Of a stretch of DNA of 64,000 nt, positions 46,851 to 55,262 are shown in pieces (within the stretch, counting starts at the first letter, position 1; every line of letters begins with the position of its first letter). The position numbers and the translations under genes were made by a program. The notes beneath the pieces were generated by a model, which saw only the letters and a program-made list of their open reading frames with translations, was not told where the DNA came from and did no database searches. Origin of the DNA: Pseudomonas sp. R28(2017) (GTDB lineage: Bacteria; Pseudomonadota; Gammaproteobacteria; Pseudomonadales; Pseudomonadaceae); contig NZ_NEHW01000004.1 of the NCBI RefSeq assembly GCF_002112505.1, positions 372,001 to 436,000 on the forward strand. The letters are read 5' to 3'.

Positions 46851-46887
46851 CGCCCGCGCCTTGAGAAGTGGCGCGGGCGCGTCTTTA
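46851..46887 (+). terminator. Terminator between the two OmpA lipoprotein genes
   Basis: GCGCCCGCGCC / GGCGCGGGCGC, an 11-bp stem with a 9-nt loop and a short T-rich tail (GTCTTTAAT). Confidence 0.7.
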
Positions 46888-46930
46888 ATCCTGTTAGCCG
46901 GTCGCGGCCGATGACACAGGAGCATTCATC

Positions 46931-47644
46931 ATGAGTGTAATGTCGAAGGCGGCGTTGCCGTTGCTGGTGGTGACCGGCCTGCTTGCAGGCTGCGCCACCC
47001 ACAGTGACGGCAGTGCGCCCCTCAATCAAAGGACTTGGCCCATCTGCAGCCTGCTCGGCGGTGCGGTCGGCGGTGGCCTTGGCGCCATTGAAAACTCAAG
47101 CTGGGCGGCTGGCCTCGGTGCCCTCGGCGCGATCGCTGGCGGGCTGATCTGCTACGCCCAGGATGGTGACGAGGATGGTGACGGCGTGTTCGACCGCCGC
47201 GACCGTTGCCCCGACACCCAGGCCAATACCCCGGTTGACCACATGGGCTGCCCGCTGGCGCAGTATCCGCCTTCCCAACCTGCACCGGAGCCCAAGCCCG
47301 AGGTAATCACCCTCGACGACCAGGGCCAGGTGATGTTCGCCTTCAACTCCGCCGACCTCACGCCGGGTAGCGAGGAGCGGCTGAAAAGCCTGCTGCCGCG
47401 CCTCAACGAGCTGGGAGTCAGCCGTGTCAAGGTGGTCGGTCATACCGACAACGTCGGCTCCGACAGCTACAACCAGGCGCTTTCCGAACGCCGTGCCGCC
47501 AGTGTCGCCGAGTACCTGATCAGTCAGGGCTTGGCGCCGCAGAAGGTGACCAGCGAAGGTCGTGGCGCCCATGAGCCGATCGCTGACAACGCCACCGATG
47601 AAGGGCGTGCGCACAACCGACGGGTGGACTTGCACCTCAACTGA
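46931..47644 (+). CDS. OmpA family lipoprotein with TSP3-like segment (copy 2)
   Basis: Paralogue of the preceding gene, 237 residues. Lipobox LLAGC (Cys21). Same order of parts: glycine-zipper LLGGAVGGGLGAIENSSWAA, Asp-rich DGDEDGDGVFDRRDRCPDTQ, proline-rich linker, then OmpA domain KVVGHTDNVGSDSYNQALSE and GRAHNRRVDLHLN. Both copies keep the peptidoglycan-binding Asp and Arg positions. AGGAG lies 8 nt before the ATG. A tandem duplication followed by divergence is the simplest history. Probable role: tethering the outer membrane to the cell wall. Confidence 0.88.
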   Translation: MSVMSKAALPLLVVTGLLAGCATHSDGSAPLNQRTWPICSLLGGAVGGGLGAIENSSWAAGLGALGAIAGGLICYAQDGDEDGDGVFDRRDRCPDTQANTPVDHMGCPLAQYPPSQPAPEPKPEVITLDDQGQVMFAFNSADLTPGSEERLKSLLPRLNELGVSRVKVVGHTDNVGSDSYNQALSERRAASVAEYLISQGLAPQKVTSEGRGAHEPIADNATDEGRAHNRRVDLHLN

Positions 47645-47745
47645 CTGCGCTGGCGCCTGCCCGGGCATGCAGGTAGTGTTGGCTGCGCGGCGCGCTTGCT
47701 CGGGCCGCGTAGGCATAACAATAAATAGACACGTAGGGGCGGGGT

Positions 47746-48021
47746 ATGAAGTTCATCCTGGGCCTGGGCAAGGTCCTGACCGTGGCGTTCTGGGGCGTGG
47801 TGCTGTTCAACCTGATGATGCCGCAACCATTGCCGTTGAATCTGTTGATCAATGCCTTGGGCATTTTTGTCCTGAGCCTGCATTTTCTTGAAGTGCTGTT
47901 TTTCAATGGCAGCTTGCGAGGCCGCAGCCATCGCTGGTTCGACCGGTTGCAGATCCTGCTGACCGGTATTTTCCATGTCATGTCCATCCCCCGTCCGCAG
48001 GAGGCGCCTCGCCATGCGTAA
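47746..48021 (+). CDS. DUF1145 family membrane protein
   Basis: Small protein of 91 residues with two to three hydrophobic segments (GLGKVLTVAFWGVVLFNLMM, LLINALGIFVLSLHFLEVLF) and a basic C-terminus. The pattern of a small helix pair ending in F-D-R-x-Q-I-L-L-T-G-I-F-H matches DUF1145, a family of unknown function. The ribosome site is GGGGCGGGGT. The next gene starts inside its last eight bases, so the two are translationally coupled. Confidence 0.85.
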   Translation: MKFILGLGKVLTVAFWGVVLFNLMMPQPLPLNLLINALGIFVLSLHFLEVLFFNGSLRGRSHRWFDRLQILLTGIFHVMSIPRPQEAPRHA

Positions 48022-48772
48022 ATTGATGTTGCTGGCGGTATTGGCCGCGCCTATGGCCCAGGCACAGAGCCTTGAAGTTCCCTCCCACTCCATGCTGCGC
48101 CTGCCGAACAAGTCGGCCAGCGTGCACCTGGAGCAATTGCGCGTGGCAGATTCGGCAACCTTGCTGTTACCGGCCACGTTGACCGAACTGAAGGTCGATC
48201 ATCTGCAACTGGGCCGCGAGGCGCGGATTGCCATCGCACCCGCCGAAGCACCGCTGCGCATCGATGTACGCAATGCTGTGCTGGGCGAGGGCAGCGAGAT
48301 CAGCGCGCCAGGGGCGCCCGGCACTTACGAGCGGGCTGCCCGCTCCGGGCGCAGCCTGGAGTTGAAGCTTGACGCAGTCGATGCCGAGCGTTTGGCCATC
48401 GATGCCCGTGGTGGCGCCGGAGCACCGGGTTATGTGGGCCTTGATGGCGCCAATGGCCAGGCGGGAGGCTGTGCCTGGGGCCAGGCCAGCCAAGGGGCGA
48501 ACGGCGATGATGGTGGCAACGGGCATGACGGTGCGCCTGGCGGGCGGATTCGCCTGAGCCTGCCGCAGGGCTTCGCGCAGGAGCGCATCGTGGTACGCCT
48601 GGAGGGCGGTGCGCCGGGCAAGGCCGGGGCAGCCGGCAAGGCGGGTAAAGGCGGGGCGAGCAAGGGATGCCTGGTATATCGCACCGATGCCGGGGCCAAT
48701 GGCCGACCGGGGCAGGAAGGGCAGCCTGGGTTGGCTGGCGCCGAGGGTGAACTGATCCTGCAGCGCCTCTGA
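48014..48772 (+). CDS. Secreted collagen-like protein
   Basis: Exported protein of 252 residues with signal peptide MRKLMLLAVLAAPMAQAQ. The N-terminal ~115 residues are beta-rich (LTELKVDHLQLGREARIAIA). The C-terminal half has broken Gly-X-Y runs: GGAGAPGYVGLDGANGQAGG, GANGDDGGNGHDGAPGG, GGAPGKAGAAGKAGKGG and GRPGQEGQPGLAGAEG, interrupted by a non-repeat segment. Two cysteines (GGCAWG and KGCLVY) could pair across the repeats. The start ATG 48014 has AGGAGG 10 nt upstream and overlaps the DUF1145 gene. Trimeric collagen folding is possible but the runs are short. Confidence 0.78.
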   Translation: MRKLMLLAVLAAPMAQAQSLEVPSHSMLRLPNKSASVHLEQLRVADSATLLLPATLTELKVDHLQLGREARIAIAPAEAPLRIDVRNAVLGEGSEISAPGAPGTYERAARSGRSLELKLDAVDAERLAIDARGGAGAPGYVGLDGANGQAGGCAWGQASQGANGDDGGNGHDGAPGGRIRLSLPQGFAQERIVVRLEGGAPGKAGAAGKAGKGGASKGCLVYRTDAGANGRPGQEGQPGLAGAEGELILQRL

Positions 48773-48789
48773 AGGACTTTTCGCACGCC

Positions 48790-48833
48790 ATGCAGGAGCG
48801 GCCTTGTGTCGCGAAAGGGCTGCTCCTACAGGA
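48790..48833. repeat. REP-like imperfect palindrome (second type)
   Basis: TGCAGGAGCGGCCTTGTGTC ... GGGCTGCTCCTACAG forms an imperfect inverted repeat (AGGAGC ... GCTCCT). It differs from the other three REP pairs in its core and occurs singly, in the gap between convergent genes. Confidence 0.6.
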
Positions 48834-48845
48834 CCGCGAAACCAG

Positions 48846-49310
48846 CTACATCAGTAACCGGGAACTGGCGACCGCAACCACCGCCAGGCCCAGCAGCAGG
48901 TTGATCCCCACCATCCGTCGAATACGTCCGAGTACCGCAGCGCCCGTCGGCCAGTCCTCGGCCTGCACCGCTGCCTTCAGTTCCGGCAACAGCAATGCCT
49001 GGATGCGCATGAACAGCGCGAACATGGCAATCCCGCCGCCAATCATCACATGCACATATTTGGGCGCTGTCTCGAAGCCGCTGAAGCGCATGTGCAACAT
49101 GCCGATACCACTTATCGCCAAGATCGCAACGGCTAGCCAGACCCAGACGAAGAAGCGTCGGAAAACTTCCACCCACAAGCGCAGGCGGGCAGGCCCTTCA
49201 AGGGCTGCAACCGTTGCCGGGCGCAGTACCAGCCAGGCGAAGAACATGCCGCCGACCCAGACCAGGGCGGCAAGAACATGCAGTGTGTAGGGCAGGGCAA
49301 AGGCAAGCAT
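48846..49310 (-). CDS. CopD family inner-membrane protein
   Basis: Membrane protein of 154 residues with four hydrophobic segments. Starts MLAFALPYTLHVLAALVWVG at ATG 49310, with GGAG 6 nt upstream. The first helix carries the conserved histidine and W-V-G-G-M-F pattern of the CopD/YncJ copper-resistance D domain. A second conserved histidine segment is GIGMLHMRFSGFETAPKYVH. The role in copper uptake or haem handling is not shown; this stand-alone form is common in Pseudomonas. Divergent from dinG across a ~100-bp gap. Confidence 0.8.
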   Translation of the reverse strand: MLAFALPYTLHVLAALVWVGGMFFAWLVLRPATVAALEGPARLRLWVEVFRRFFVWVWLAVAILAISGIGMLHMRFSGFETAPKYVHVMIGGGIAMFALFMRIQALLLPELKAAVQAEDWPTGAAVLGRIRRMVGINLLLGLAVVAVASSRLLM

Positions 49311-49408
49311 CCGGATCTCCATGCGGCACAAAGGGCAATAGCGGGGTATGATAGCCGCCCCATGCGAAACACTGAAAATATATCCAGCCCTCCGGGCGCC
49401 TGCAGACC

Positions 49409-51553
49409 ATGATCAGCAACGAACTCAAAGCCACCATCCAGGGCGCCTACACGCGTTTTCTCGAAGCCAAGAGCCTCAAGCCGCGGTATGGCCAGCGCCT
49501 GATGATCGCCGAAGTGGCCAAGGTGCTCGGCGACATCGCCTGTGACGACGAAGGCCGCCGTGCCGGCGAGCCTGCCGTGGTTGCGGTGGAGGCGGGCACC
49601 GGTACCGGCAAGACGGTCGCCTATGCGCTGGCCGCGATCCCGGCCGCCAAGGCCGCCGGCAAGCGCCTGGTGATCGCCACCGCGACCGTGGCGTTGCAGG
49701 AACAGATCGTCCTCAAGGACCTGCCGGACCTGATGCGCAACAGCGGCCTGAACTTCAGTTTCGCCCTGGCCAAGGGCCGCGGCCGTTACCTGTGCCTGTC
49801 CAAGCTCGACATCCTGCTGCAGGAGGGCCACGCGCAGTCGGCCACGGCCCAGCTGTTCGAGGAAGAAGGCTTCCACATCGAGGTCGACGAGCGCAGTCAG
49901 AAGCTGTTCAACAGCATGATCGAAAAGCTCGCCGGCAACCGCTGGGACGGTGACCGCGACAGCTGGTCGGAAGCCATCGAGGACCAGGACTGGGCGCGCC
50001 TGACCACTGACCACAGCCAGTGCACCGGTCGCCACTGCCCGAACTTCCAGCAGTGCGTGTTCTACAAGGCCCGCGAAGGCATGGGCAAGGTCGATGTGAT
50101 CGTCACCAACCACGACATGGTGCTGGCCGACCTGGCCCTGGGCGGTGGCGCGGTGCTGCCTGACCCGCGCGACACGATGTACGTGTTCGACGAAGGCCAC
50201 CACCTGCCAGACAAGGCCATCGGCCACTTCGCCCATTATTCGCGCCTGCGCTCCACGGCCGACTGGCTGGAGCAGACCGCCAAGAATCTCACCAAGCTGT
50301 TGGCCCAGCACCCCTTGCCGGGCGACCTGGGCAAGTACATCGAACAGGTGCCTGAGCTGGCGCGGGAAGTGCGTACCCAGCAGCAGTTCATGTTCACCTT
50401 GTGCGAGCAGGTTGCCGATTTCCGCCCGAGCGAGGACACCGAAGGCCGCGAGCGTCCGCGTTACCGCTTCGAGGGCGGTGTGGTGCCCGAGCAGATCCGC
50501 GAAGTCGGCATCGAGCTGAAGAAAGGCTTCGCCCGCCTCAATGACCTGTTTACCCGCCTTGCCGACTTGCTCAAGGAAGGCATGGACGGTGAGGTCAACA
50601 TCGGCATCGCCAGCCACCAGGCCGAGGAGTGGTACCCGCTGTTCGGCAGCCTGGTCACCCGCGCACAGGGCAACTGGGAGCTGTGGACCGCGTTCACCGC
50701 CGAAGACCCGGAAGACAGCCCGCCCATGGCGCGTTGGCTGACCCTGGCCGAAAGCGGAGCGCTGTTCGACATCGAGGTCAATGCCAGCCCGATTCTCGCC
50801 GCCGAGATGCTGCGGCGCAGCTTATGGAGTGTCGCCCATGGCGCCCTGGTGACCTCGGCCACGCTGACCGCGCTGGGCAAGTTCGACCGCTTCCGCATGC
50901 GTTCAGGGCTGCCCCGCGATGCCGTCACCTGTGTGGTCCCAAGCCCGTTCGTGCACGGCGATGCCGGCCTGTTGCGGGTCCCCGACCTCAAGGCCGATCC
51001 GCGCGACGCGGCAGCACACACCGCAGCGATCATTCGCGAACTGCCGAGCATTGTCGAAGATGCCCGCGGCGCGCTGGTGCTGTTCTCTTCACGCAAGCAG
51101 ATGCAGGAAGTGTTCGACGGCCTGGATCGCGACTGGCGCAAGCTGGTGCTGATCCAGGGCAACCTGTCCAAGCAGGAAACCTTGAACAAGCACAAGGCCC
51201 GGGTCGACGATGGCCAGCACAGTGTGCTGTTCGGCCTGGCCAGTTTCGCCGAGGGTGTCGACCTGCCAGGTGCCTATTGTGAGCATGTGGTCATCGCCAA
51301 GATCCCCTTCGCCGTGCCCGACGACCCGGTCGAAGCGGCCCTGGCCGAATGGATCGAAGCCCGCGGCGGCAACCCGTTCATGGAAATTGCCGTGCCCGAT
51401 GCCTCGCTGCGCCTGATTCAGGCCTGCGGTCGCCTGCTGCGTACCGAGCAGGATCGCGGTGTCATCACCCTGCTGGATCGGCGTCTGGTCACGCAGCGCT
51501 ATGGCAAGGCTATTCTCAATGCGCTGCCGCCTTTCCGGCGGGAGATTTCCTGA
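49409..51553 (+). CDS. dinG: ATP-dependent DNA helicase DinG
   Basis: XPD-like superfamily 2 5'-3' helicase of 714 residues. Walker A is VAVEAGTGTGKTVAYALAA. The iron-sulfur domain cysteines are Cys129 in GRYLCLSKL and the C-x5-C-x5-C set in CTGRHCPNFQQCVFYKAR. The DEAH-type box is MYVFDEGHHLPDKAIGHF. Motif V/VI segments are FGLASFAEGVDLPGAYCEHV and RLIQACGRLLRTEQDRGVIT. It resolves R-loops, D-loops and G-quadruplexes. Full length, normal for the family. Confidence 0.96.
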   Translation: MISNELKATIQGAYTRFLEAKSLKPRYGQRLMIAEVAKVLGDIACDDEGRRAGEPAVVAVEAGTGTGKTVAYALAAIPAAKAAGKRLVIATATVALQEQIVLKDLPDLMRNSGLNFSFALAKGRGRYLCLSKLDILLQEGHAQSATAQLFEEEGFHIEVDERSQKLFNSMIEKLAGNRWDGDRDSWSEAIEDQDWARLTTDHSQCTGRHCPNFQQCVFYKAREGMGKVDVIVTNHDMVLADLALGGGAVLPDPRDTMYVFDEGHHLPDKAIGHFAHYSRLRSTADWLEQTAKNLTKLLAQHPLPGDLGKYIEQVPELAREVRTQQQFMFTLCEQVADFRPSEDTEGRERPRYRFEGGVVPEQIREVGIELKKGFARLNDLFTRLADLLKEGMDGEVNIGIASHQAEEWYPLFGSLVTRAQGNWELWTAFTAEDPEDSPPMARWLTLAESGALFDIEVNASPILAAEMLRRSLWSVAHGALVTSATLTALGKFDRFRMRSGLPRDAVTCVVPSPFVHGDAGLLRVPDLKADPRDAAAHTAAIIRELPSIVEDARGALVLFSSRKQMQEVFDGLDRDWRKLVLIQGNLSKQETLNKHKARVDDGQHSVLFGLASFAEGVDLPGAYCEHVVIAKIPFAVPDDPVEAALAEWIEARGGNPFMEIAVPDASLRLIQACGRLLRTEQDRGVITLLDRRLVTQRYGKAILNALPPFRREIS

Positions 51554-51634
51554 CGGTCGGAGCACGATGCGCCGGCCCGTTGTCCATCACTCAGTCGCGG
51601 GCCCATGAGGGCCTGGAAGGAGAGCTTCAGCCCT

Positions 51635-53872
51635 ATGATTCGCCGCAGCTTGCCCGTGGTACTTACCTTGTTGTTCAGCACGCCTTTGCTGGCTGGGCAG
51701 CAGACGCTGTTCAGCTTCGTTCGCCCGGCCTCGGTGGTCAATGTGGCGACCGAAGGCACCGGCATGCCGCAGTACAACGCGGAGCAGACAGCCGAAGGCG
51801 AGGTGCTCAGGCGGGTGGTGTTCAACCCGGTCGAACGGCCGACCTTGCGCCTGAGCCCGCAGAGCGGCGTGTGGGACTGGTCGGCCGGGCAGTTTCTTAC
51901 CTTGCGTATGCAAAGTGCCCAGGACTGGGCCTTGACCGTCGACGTCACGGTCCTGGGCAGCGATGGGCGCACGCTGACCAGCCGTATCGACCTGCCTGCG
52001 GGGCCTGCGCAGACCGTCATGGTGCCGCTCAATGCCAGTTCGCCGCTGAGCCAGGGCATGCGTGCCGGCCCGCCCATGCCATGGGCCTACGAAGGGCAGC
52101 GCTTGCTGTTGACCAGCAGTGCCGGTGAGGTTGACCTTAAGCAGGTGGTGTCCATCAGCCTGAGCATACCCAACCCGAAAGTGGCGCAGAACCTGCTGAT
52201 CGAGAAGGTCGGCATCCAGGACGACAACCTGGCCTACCAGGCGGCCTACCACGAGCTGATCGATGCCTACGGCCAGTCCACCCGGGGGCATTGGCCCGAG
52301 AAGATTGCCAACGACGAGCAACTCAAGGCCGCCGACAGCCGCGAACAGCAACAGCTCAAGGGCTGGTTGGCTGACCGTCAGAAGCAGCCACTGGACAGTT
52401 ACGGTGGCTTGCTGGACGGGCCGGCGTTTGCAGCCAAGGGTTTTTTCAATACGCAGAAGCGCGAAGGCCGCTGGTACCTGGTCACGCCGGAGGGGCATCC
52501 GTTCTTCTCGCTGGGCGTCAATGCCGTGGCCGCCGATGGCGGGCGTACCTACGTTGCCGGCCGCGAGGGGATGTTCAAGGGGTTGCCGGCTGAAGGCGAC
52601 GTCCTGACGGCCTTTTATGGTGAAGGCAACAACGACGATGGCAACGCCTCGTCGCAAGGGCGCAGTTTCAAGCAAGGGCGCTGGTTCGACTTCTATGCCG
52701 CGAACATCCAGCGCACCTATGGCAAACCGTGCCCGCCAGCCGTTGAAGGGCAAGCGGCCCCCGTGTGCCCGCCGCTGGTGCTGGACGCCGAGCGTTGGCA
52801 GGGGCACACGCTGGACCGGCTGCAGGCCTGGGGCTTCAACACTTTGGGCAACTGGAGCGACCCGGCCGCCGGCCAGGCCAAGCGCATGCCCTATACCTTG
52901 CCGCTGTCGATCGTCGGGGACTATGCCAGCATCAGCACCGGCATGGACTGGTGGGGCCGCATGCCTGACCCGTTCGACCCACGGTTTGCCATGGCCACGG
53001 AGCGCGCCGTGGCCATTGCCGCGCGTGATCACCGTGACGACCCCTGGCTGATCGGCTATTTCGCCGACAACGAACTGGCCTGGGCCGCGCCCGGCAATGA
53101 CCCCAAGGCACGCTATGGCCTGGCCTATGGCACCTTGCGCCTGACCACCGACGTGCCGGCCAAGCGCGCCTTTCTCAAGCAGCTGCGCGACAAGTACCGT
53201 AACCAGGAGGGGTTGTCCAAGGCCTGGGGCATCGACCTGCAGGCCTGGGAACTGATGGAAGACCCAGGTTTCGAGGCGCCGCTGCCCAACCCCGAACACC
53301 CGGAAATCGAGCGTGATTACCAGTATTTCCAGCAGGTATTCGCCGAAACCTACTTCAAGACCATTTCCGATGCGCTGAAGTGGCATGCGCCCAACCACCT
53401 GCTGCTGGGCGGTCGCTACGCCGTGAGCACACCGGAAGCGGTCAAGGCCTGCGCCGAGTTCTGCGACGTACTGAGTTTCAACTTCTATACCCTCAAGCCC
53501 GAGGATGGCTATGACTTTGCCCGCCTTGCCGAGCTCGACAAGCCGGTGCTGGTGTCCGAGTTCCAGTTCGGCTCCCGCGATCGTGGGCCGTTCTGGCCGG
53601 GGCCGGTCGAGGTGGCAAGGGAAGAAGACCGTGGGCCGGCCTACGGCAACTTCCTCAAGGCCGCCCTGGCACAGCCGATGATCGTGGGCGTGCATTGGTT
53701 CCAGTACCTCGACCAACCGGCCAGTGGGCGTTTGCTCGATGGCGAGAACGGCCACCTGGGCCTGGTGGCGATCACCGATGTGCCGTACCCAGGCTTCGTC
53801 GAAGCGGTGCGCAAGAGCAACCTGCAGGCCGTTGGTCAGTTGCGTGGCGAGCTGGAGAAAAAGGCCCCCTGA
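51635..53872 (+). CDS. Secreted glycoside hydrolase, beta-agarase (GH50)-like
   Basis: Exported protein of 745 residues: signal peptide MIRRSLPVVLTLLFSTPLLA, N-terminal beta-sandwich (~20-230) and a TIM-barrel domain. The barrel has EGRWYLVTPEGHPFFSLGVN, the putative acid/base glutamate in IGYFADNELAWAAPGND (N-E) and the nucleophile candidate in KPVLVSEFQFGSRDRG. These fit clan GH-A and agarase-type annotations. A soil pseudomonad has no obvious agar diet, so the real substrate may be another polysaccharide. Start chosen for GGAGAG upstream; alternative 10 codons earlier. Confidence 0.78.
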   Translation: MIRRSLPVVLTLLFSTPLLAGQQTLFSFVRPASVVNVATEGTGMPQYNAEQTAEGEVLRRVVFNPVERPTLRLSPQSGVWDWSAGQFLTLRMQSAQDWALTVDVTVLGSDGRTLTSRIDLPAGPAQTVMVPLNASSPLSQGMRAGPPMPWAYEGQRLLLTSSAGEVDLKQVVSISLSIPNPKVAQNLLIEKVGIQDDNLAYQAAYHELIDAYGQSTRGHWPEKIANDEQLKAADSREQQQLKGWLADRQKQPLDSYGGLLDGPAFAAKGFFNTQKREGRWYLVTPEGHPFFSLGVNAVAADGGRTYVAGREGMFKGLPAEGDVLTAFYGEGNNDDGNASSQGRSFKQGRWFDFYAANIQRTYGKPCPPAVEGQAAPVCPPLVLDAERWQGHTLDRLQAWGFNTLGNWSDPAAGQAKRMPYTLPLSIVGDYASISTGMDWWGRMPDPFDPRFAMATERAVAIAARDHRDDPWLIGYFADNELAWAAPGNDPKARYGLAYGTLRLTTDVPAKRAFLKQLRDKYRNQEGLSKAWGIDLQAWELMEDPGFEAPLPNPEHPEIERDYQYFQQVFAETYFKTISDALKWHAPNHLLLGGRYAVSTPEAVKACAEFCDVLSFNFYTLKPEDGYDFARLAELDKPVLVSEFQFGSRDRGPFWPGPVEVAREEDRGPAYGNFLKAALAQPMIVGVHWFQYLDQPASGRLLDGENGHLGLVAITDVPYPGFVEAVRKSNLQAVGQLRGELEKKAP

Positions 53873-54017
53873 AGGTCTACCGGGGGCGCTGTGTGCCCCC
53901 GGCACAGATGACACGGCAGTATTCGGCACAGACCATCCGGCCTTGCCCAGTAGGCAAAACCGCCAACTACTGAAACAATGCACGCCTTTGTCAGCAAGGT
54001 CGTACGGAGAACAGCGG

Positions 54018-55163
54018 GTGCAGATCCAGGGTCACTATGAGCTGAAGTTCGAAGCGGTGCGCGAAGCGTTTGCGGCATTGTTCGAAGATCCCCAGGAGCG
54101 TGGCGCTGCGCTGTGCATCCAGGTCGGTGGCGAGACCGTGGTCGACCTGTGGGCGGGCAGTGCCGACAAGGACGGCCAGCAGGCCTGGCACAGCGATACC
54201 ATCGCCAACCTGTTTTCCTGCACCAAGACCTTCACCGCCGTGACGGCCCTGCAGCTGGTGGGTGAGGGCAAGCTTGCCCTGGATGCACCGGTAGCGCGCT
54301 ACTGGCCGGAGTTCGCCCAGGCCGGCAAACAGAACATCACCCTGCGCCAGTTGCTCAGCCACCGTGCCGGCTTGCCCGCCATCCGCGAGCTGCTGCCGGC
54401 AGAGGCCCTGTATGACTGGCAAACCATGGTCGATGCCCTGGCCGCCGAAACGCCTTGGTGGACGCCCGGTACTGAACACGGCTATGCCGCCATCACCTAC
54501 GGCTGGCTGATCGGCGAGCTGATCCGCCGCGTCGATGGCCGTGGCCCGGGTGAGTCGATCGTTGCCCGTACCGCCCGGCCGCTGGGCCTGGACTTCCACG
54601 TCGGTCTGGCCGACGAAGAATTCCATCGCGTGGCGCATATCGCCCGAGGCAAGGGCAACGCCGGTGATGCCGCCGCCCAGCGCCTGCTGCAGGTGACCAT
54701 GCGTGAACCCGAGGCGCTGTCGACGCGCGCCTTCACCAACCCGCCAGCCATCCTGACCAGCACCAACAAGCCCGAATGGCGGCGCATGCAACAGCCGGCG
54801 GCCAATGGCCACGGCAATGCGCGCAGCCTGGCAGGTTTCTACGCGGGCCTGCTCGACGGCAGCCTGCTCGAGTCCGAACTGCTCGACGAACTGACCCGTG
54901 AACACAGCCTTGGCCAGGATCGTACCCTGTTGACCCAGACCCGCTTCGGCCTGGGCTGCATGCTCGACCAGCCCGATGTGGCCAACGCCACCTTCGGCCT
55001 CGGCGCCCGGGCCTTCGGCCATCCAGGCGCGGGCGGCTCGGTCGGTTTCGCCGACCCGGAGCACGACGTGGCCTTCGGCTTCGTGGTCAACACCCTCGGC
55101 CCTTACGTGCTCATGGATCCAAGAGCCCAGCAGCTGGTACGCGTGCTTGGCACTTGCCTTTGA
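54018..55163 (+). CDS. Serine hydrolase of the beta-lactamase/EstB family
   Basis: Class C-like serine hydrolase of 381 residues. The start GTG 54018 has GGAG 8 nt upstream; the frame is open earlier but overlaps the preceding gene and is not protein-like. The active site S-x-x-K is ANLFSCTKTFTAVTALQLVG (Ser67, Lys70), with the tyrosine box EHGYAAITYGWLIGELIRRV. GHPGAGGSVGFADPEHDVAF covers the K/H-x-G-equivalent region. There is no signal peptide, so a cytoplasmic esterase such as EstB is more likely than a resistance beta-lactamase. Confidence 0.88.
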   Translation: MQIQGHYELKFEAVREAFAALFEDPQERGAALCIQVGGETVVDLWAGSADKDGQQAWHSDTIANLFSCTKTFTAVTALQLVGEGKLALDAPVARYWPEFAQAGKQNITLRQLLSHRAGLPAIRELLPAEALYDWQTMVDALAAETPWWTPGTEHGYAAITYGWLIGELIRRVDGRGPGESIVARTARPLGLDFHVGLADEEFHRVAHIARGKGNAGDAAAQRLLQVTMREPEALSTRAFTNPPAILTSTNKPEWRRMQQPAANGHGNARSLAGFYAGLLDGSLLESELLDELTREHSLGQDRTLLTQTRFGLGCMLDQPDVANATFGLGARAFGHPGAGGSVGFADPEHDVAFGFVVNTLGPYVLMDPRAQQLVRVLGTCL

Positions 55164-55262
55164 TCGGGTAAAGCGGGTATTACGCAACCCCTTTGACTAT
55201 CCTCAATGCCAACGCCTGAAGTGCGTTGGCAAAATATCTTTCAATTTCATGGTGTATCGCTG

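Noticed and set aside
51587..53983. A 798-codon minus-strand open frame opposite the agarase-like gene
   Set aside because: Low-complexity composition and no recognisable domain; it is the antisense shadow of a well-supported gene.
54018..55163. Calling the serine hydrolase an AmpC resistance beta-lactamase
   Set aside because: No signal peptide and an EstB-like active-site environment; S-x-x-K alone does not show antibiotic resistance.
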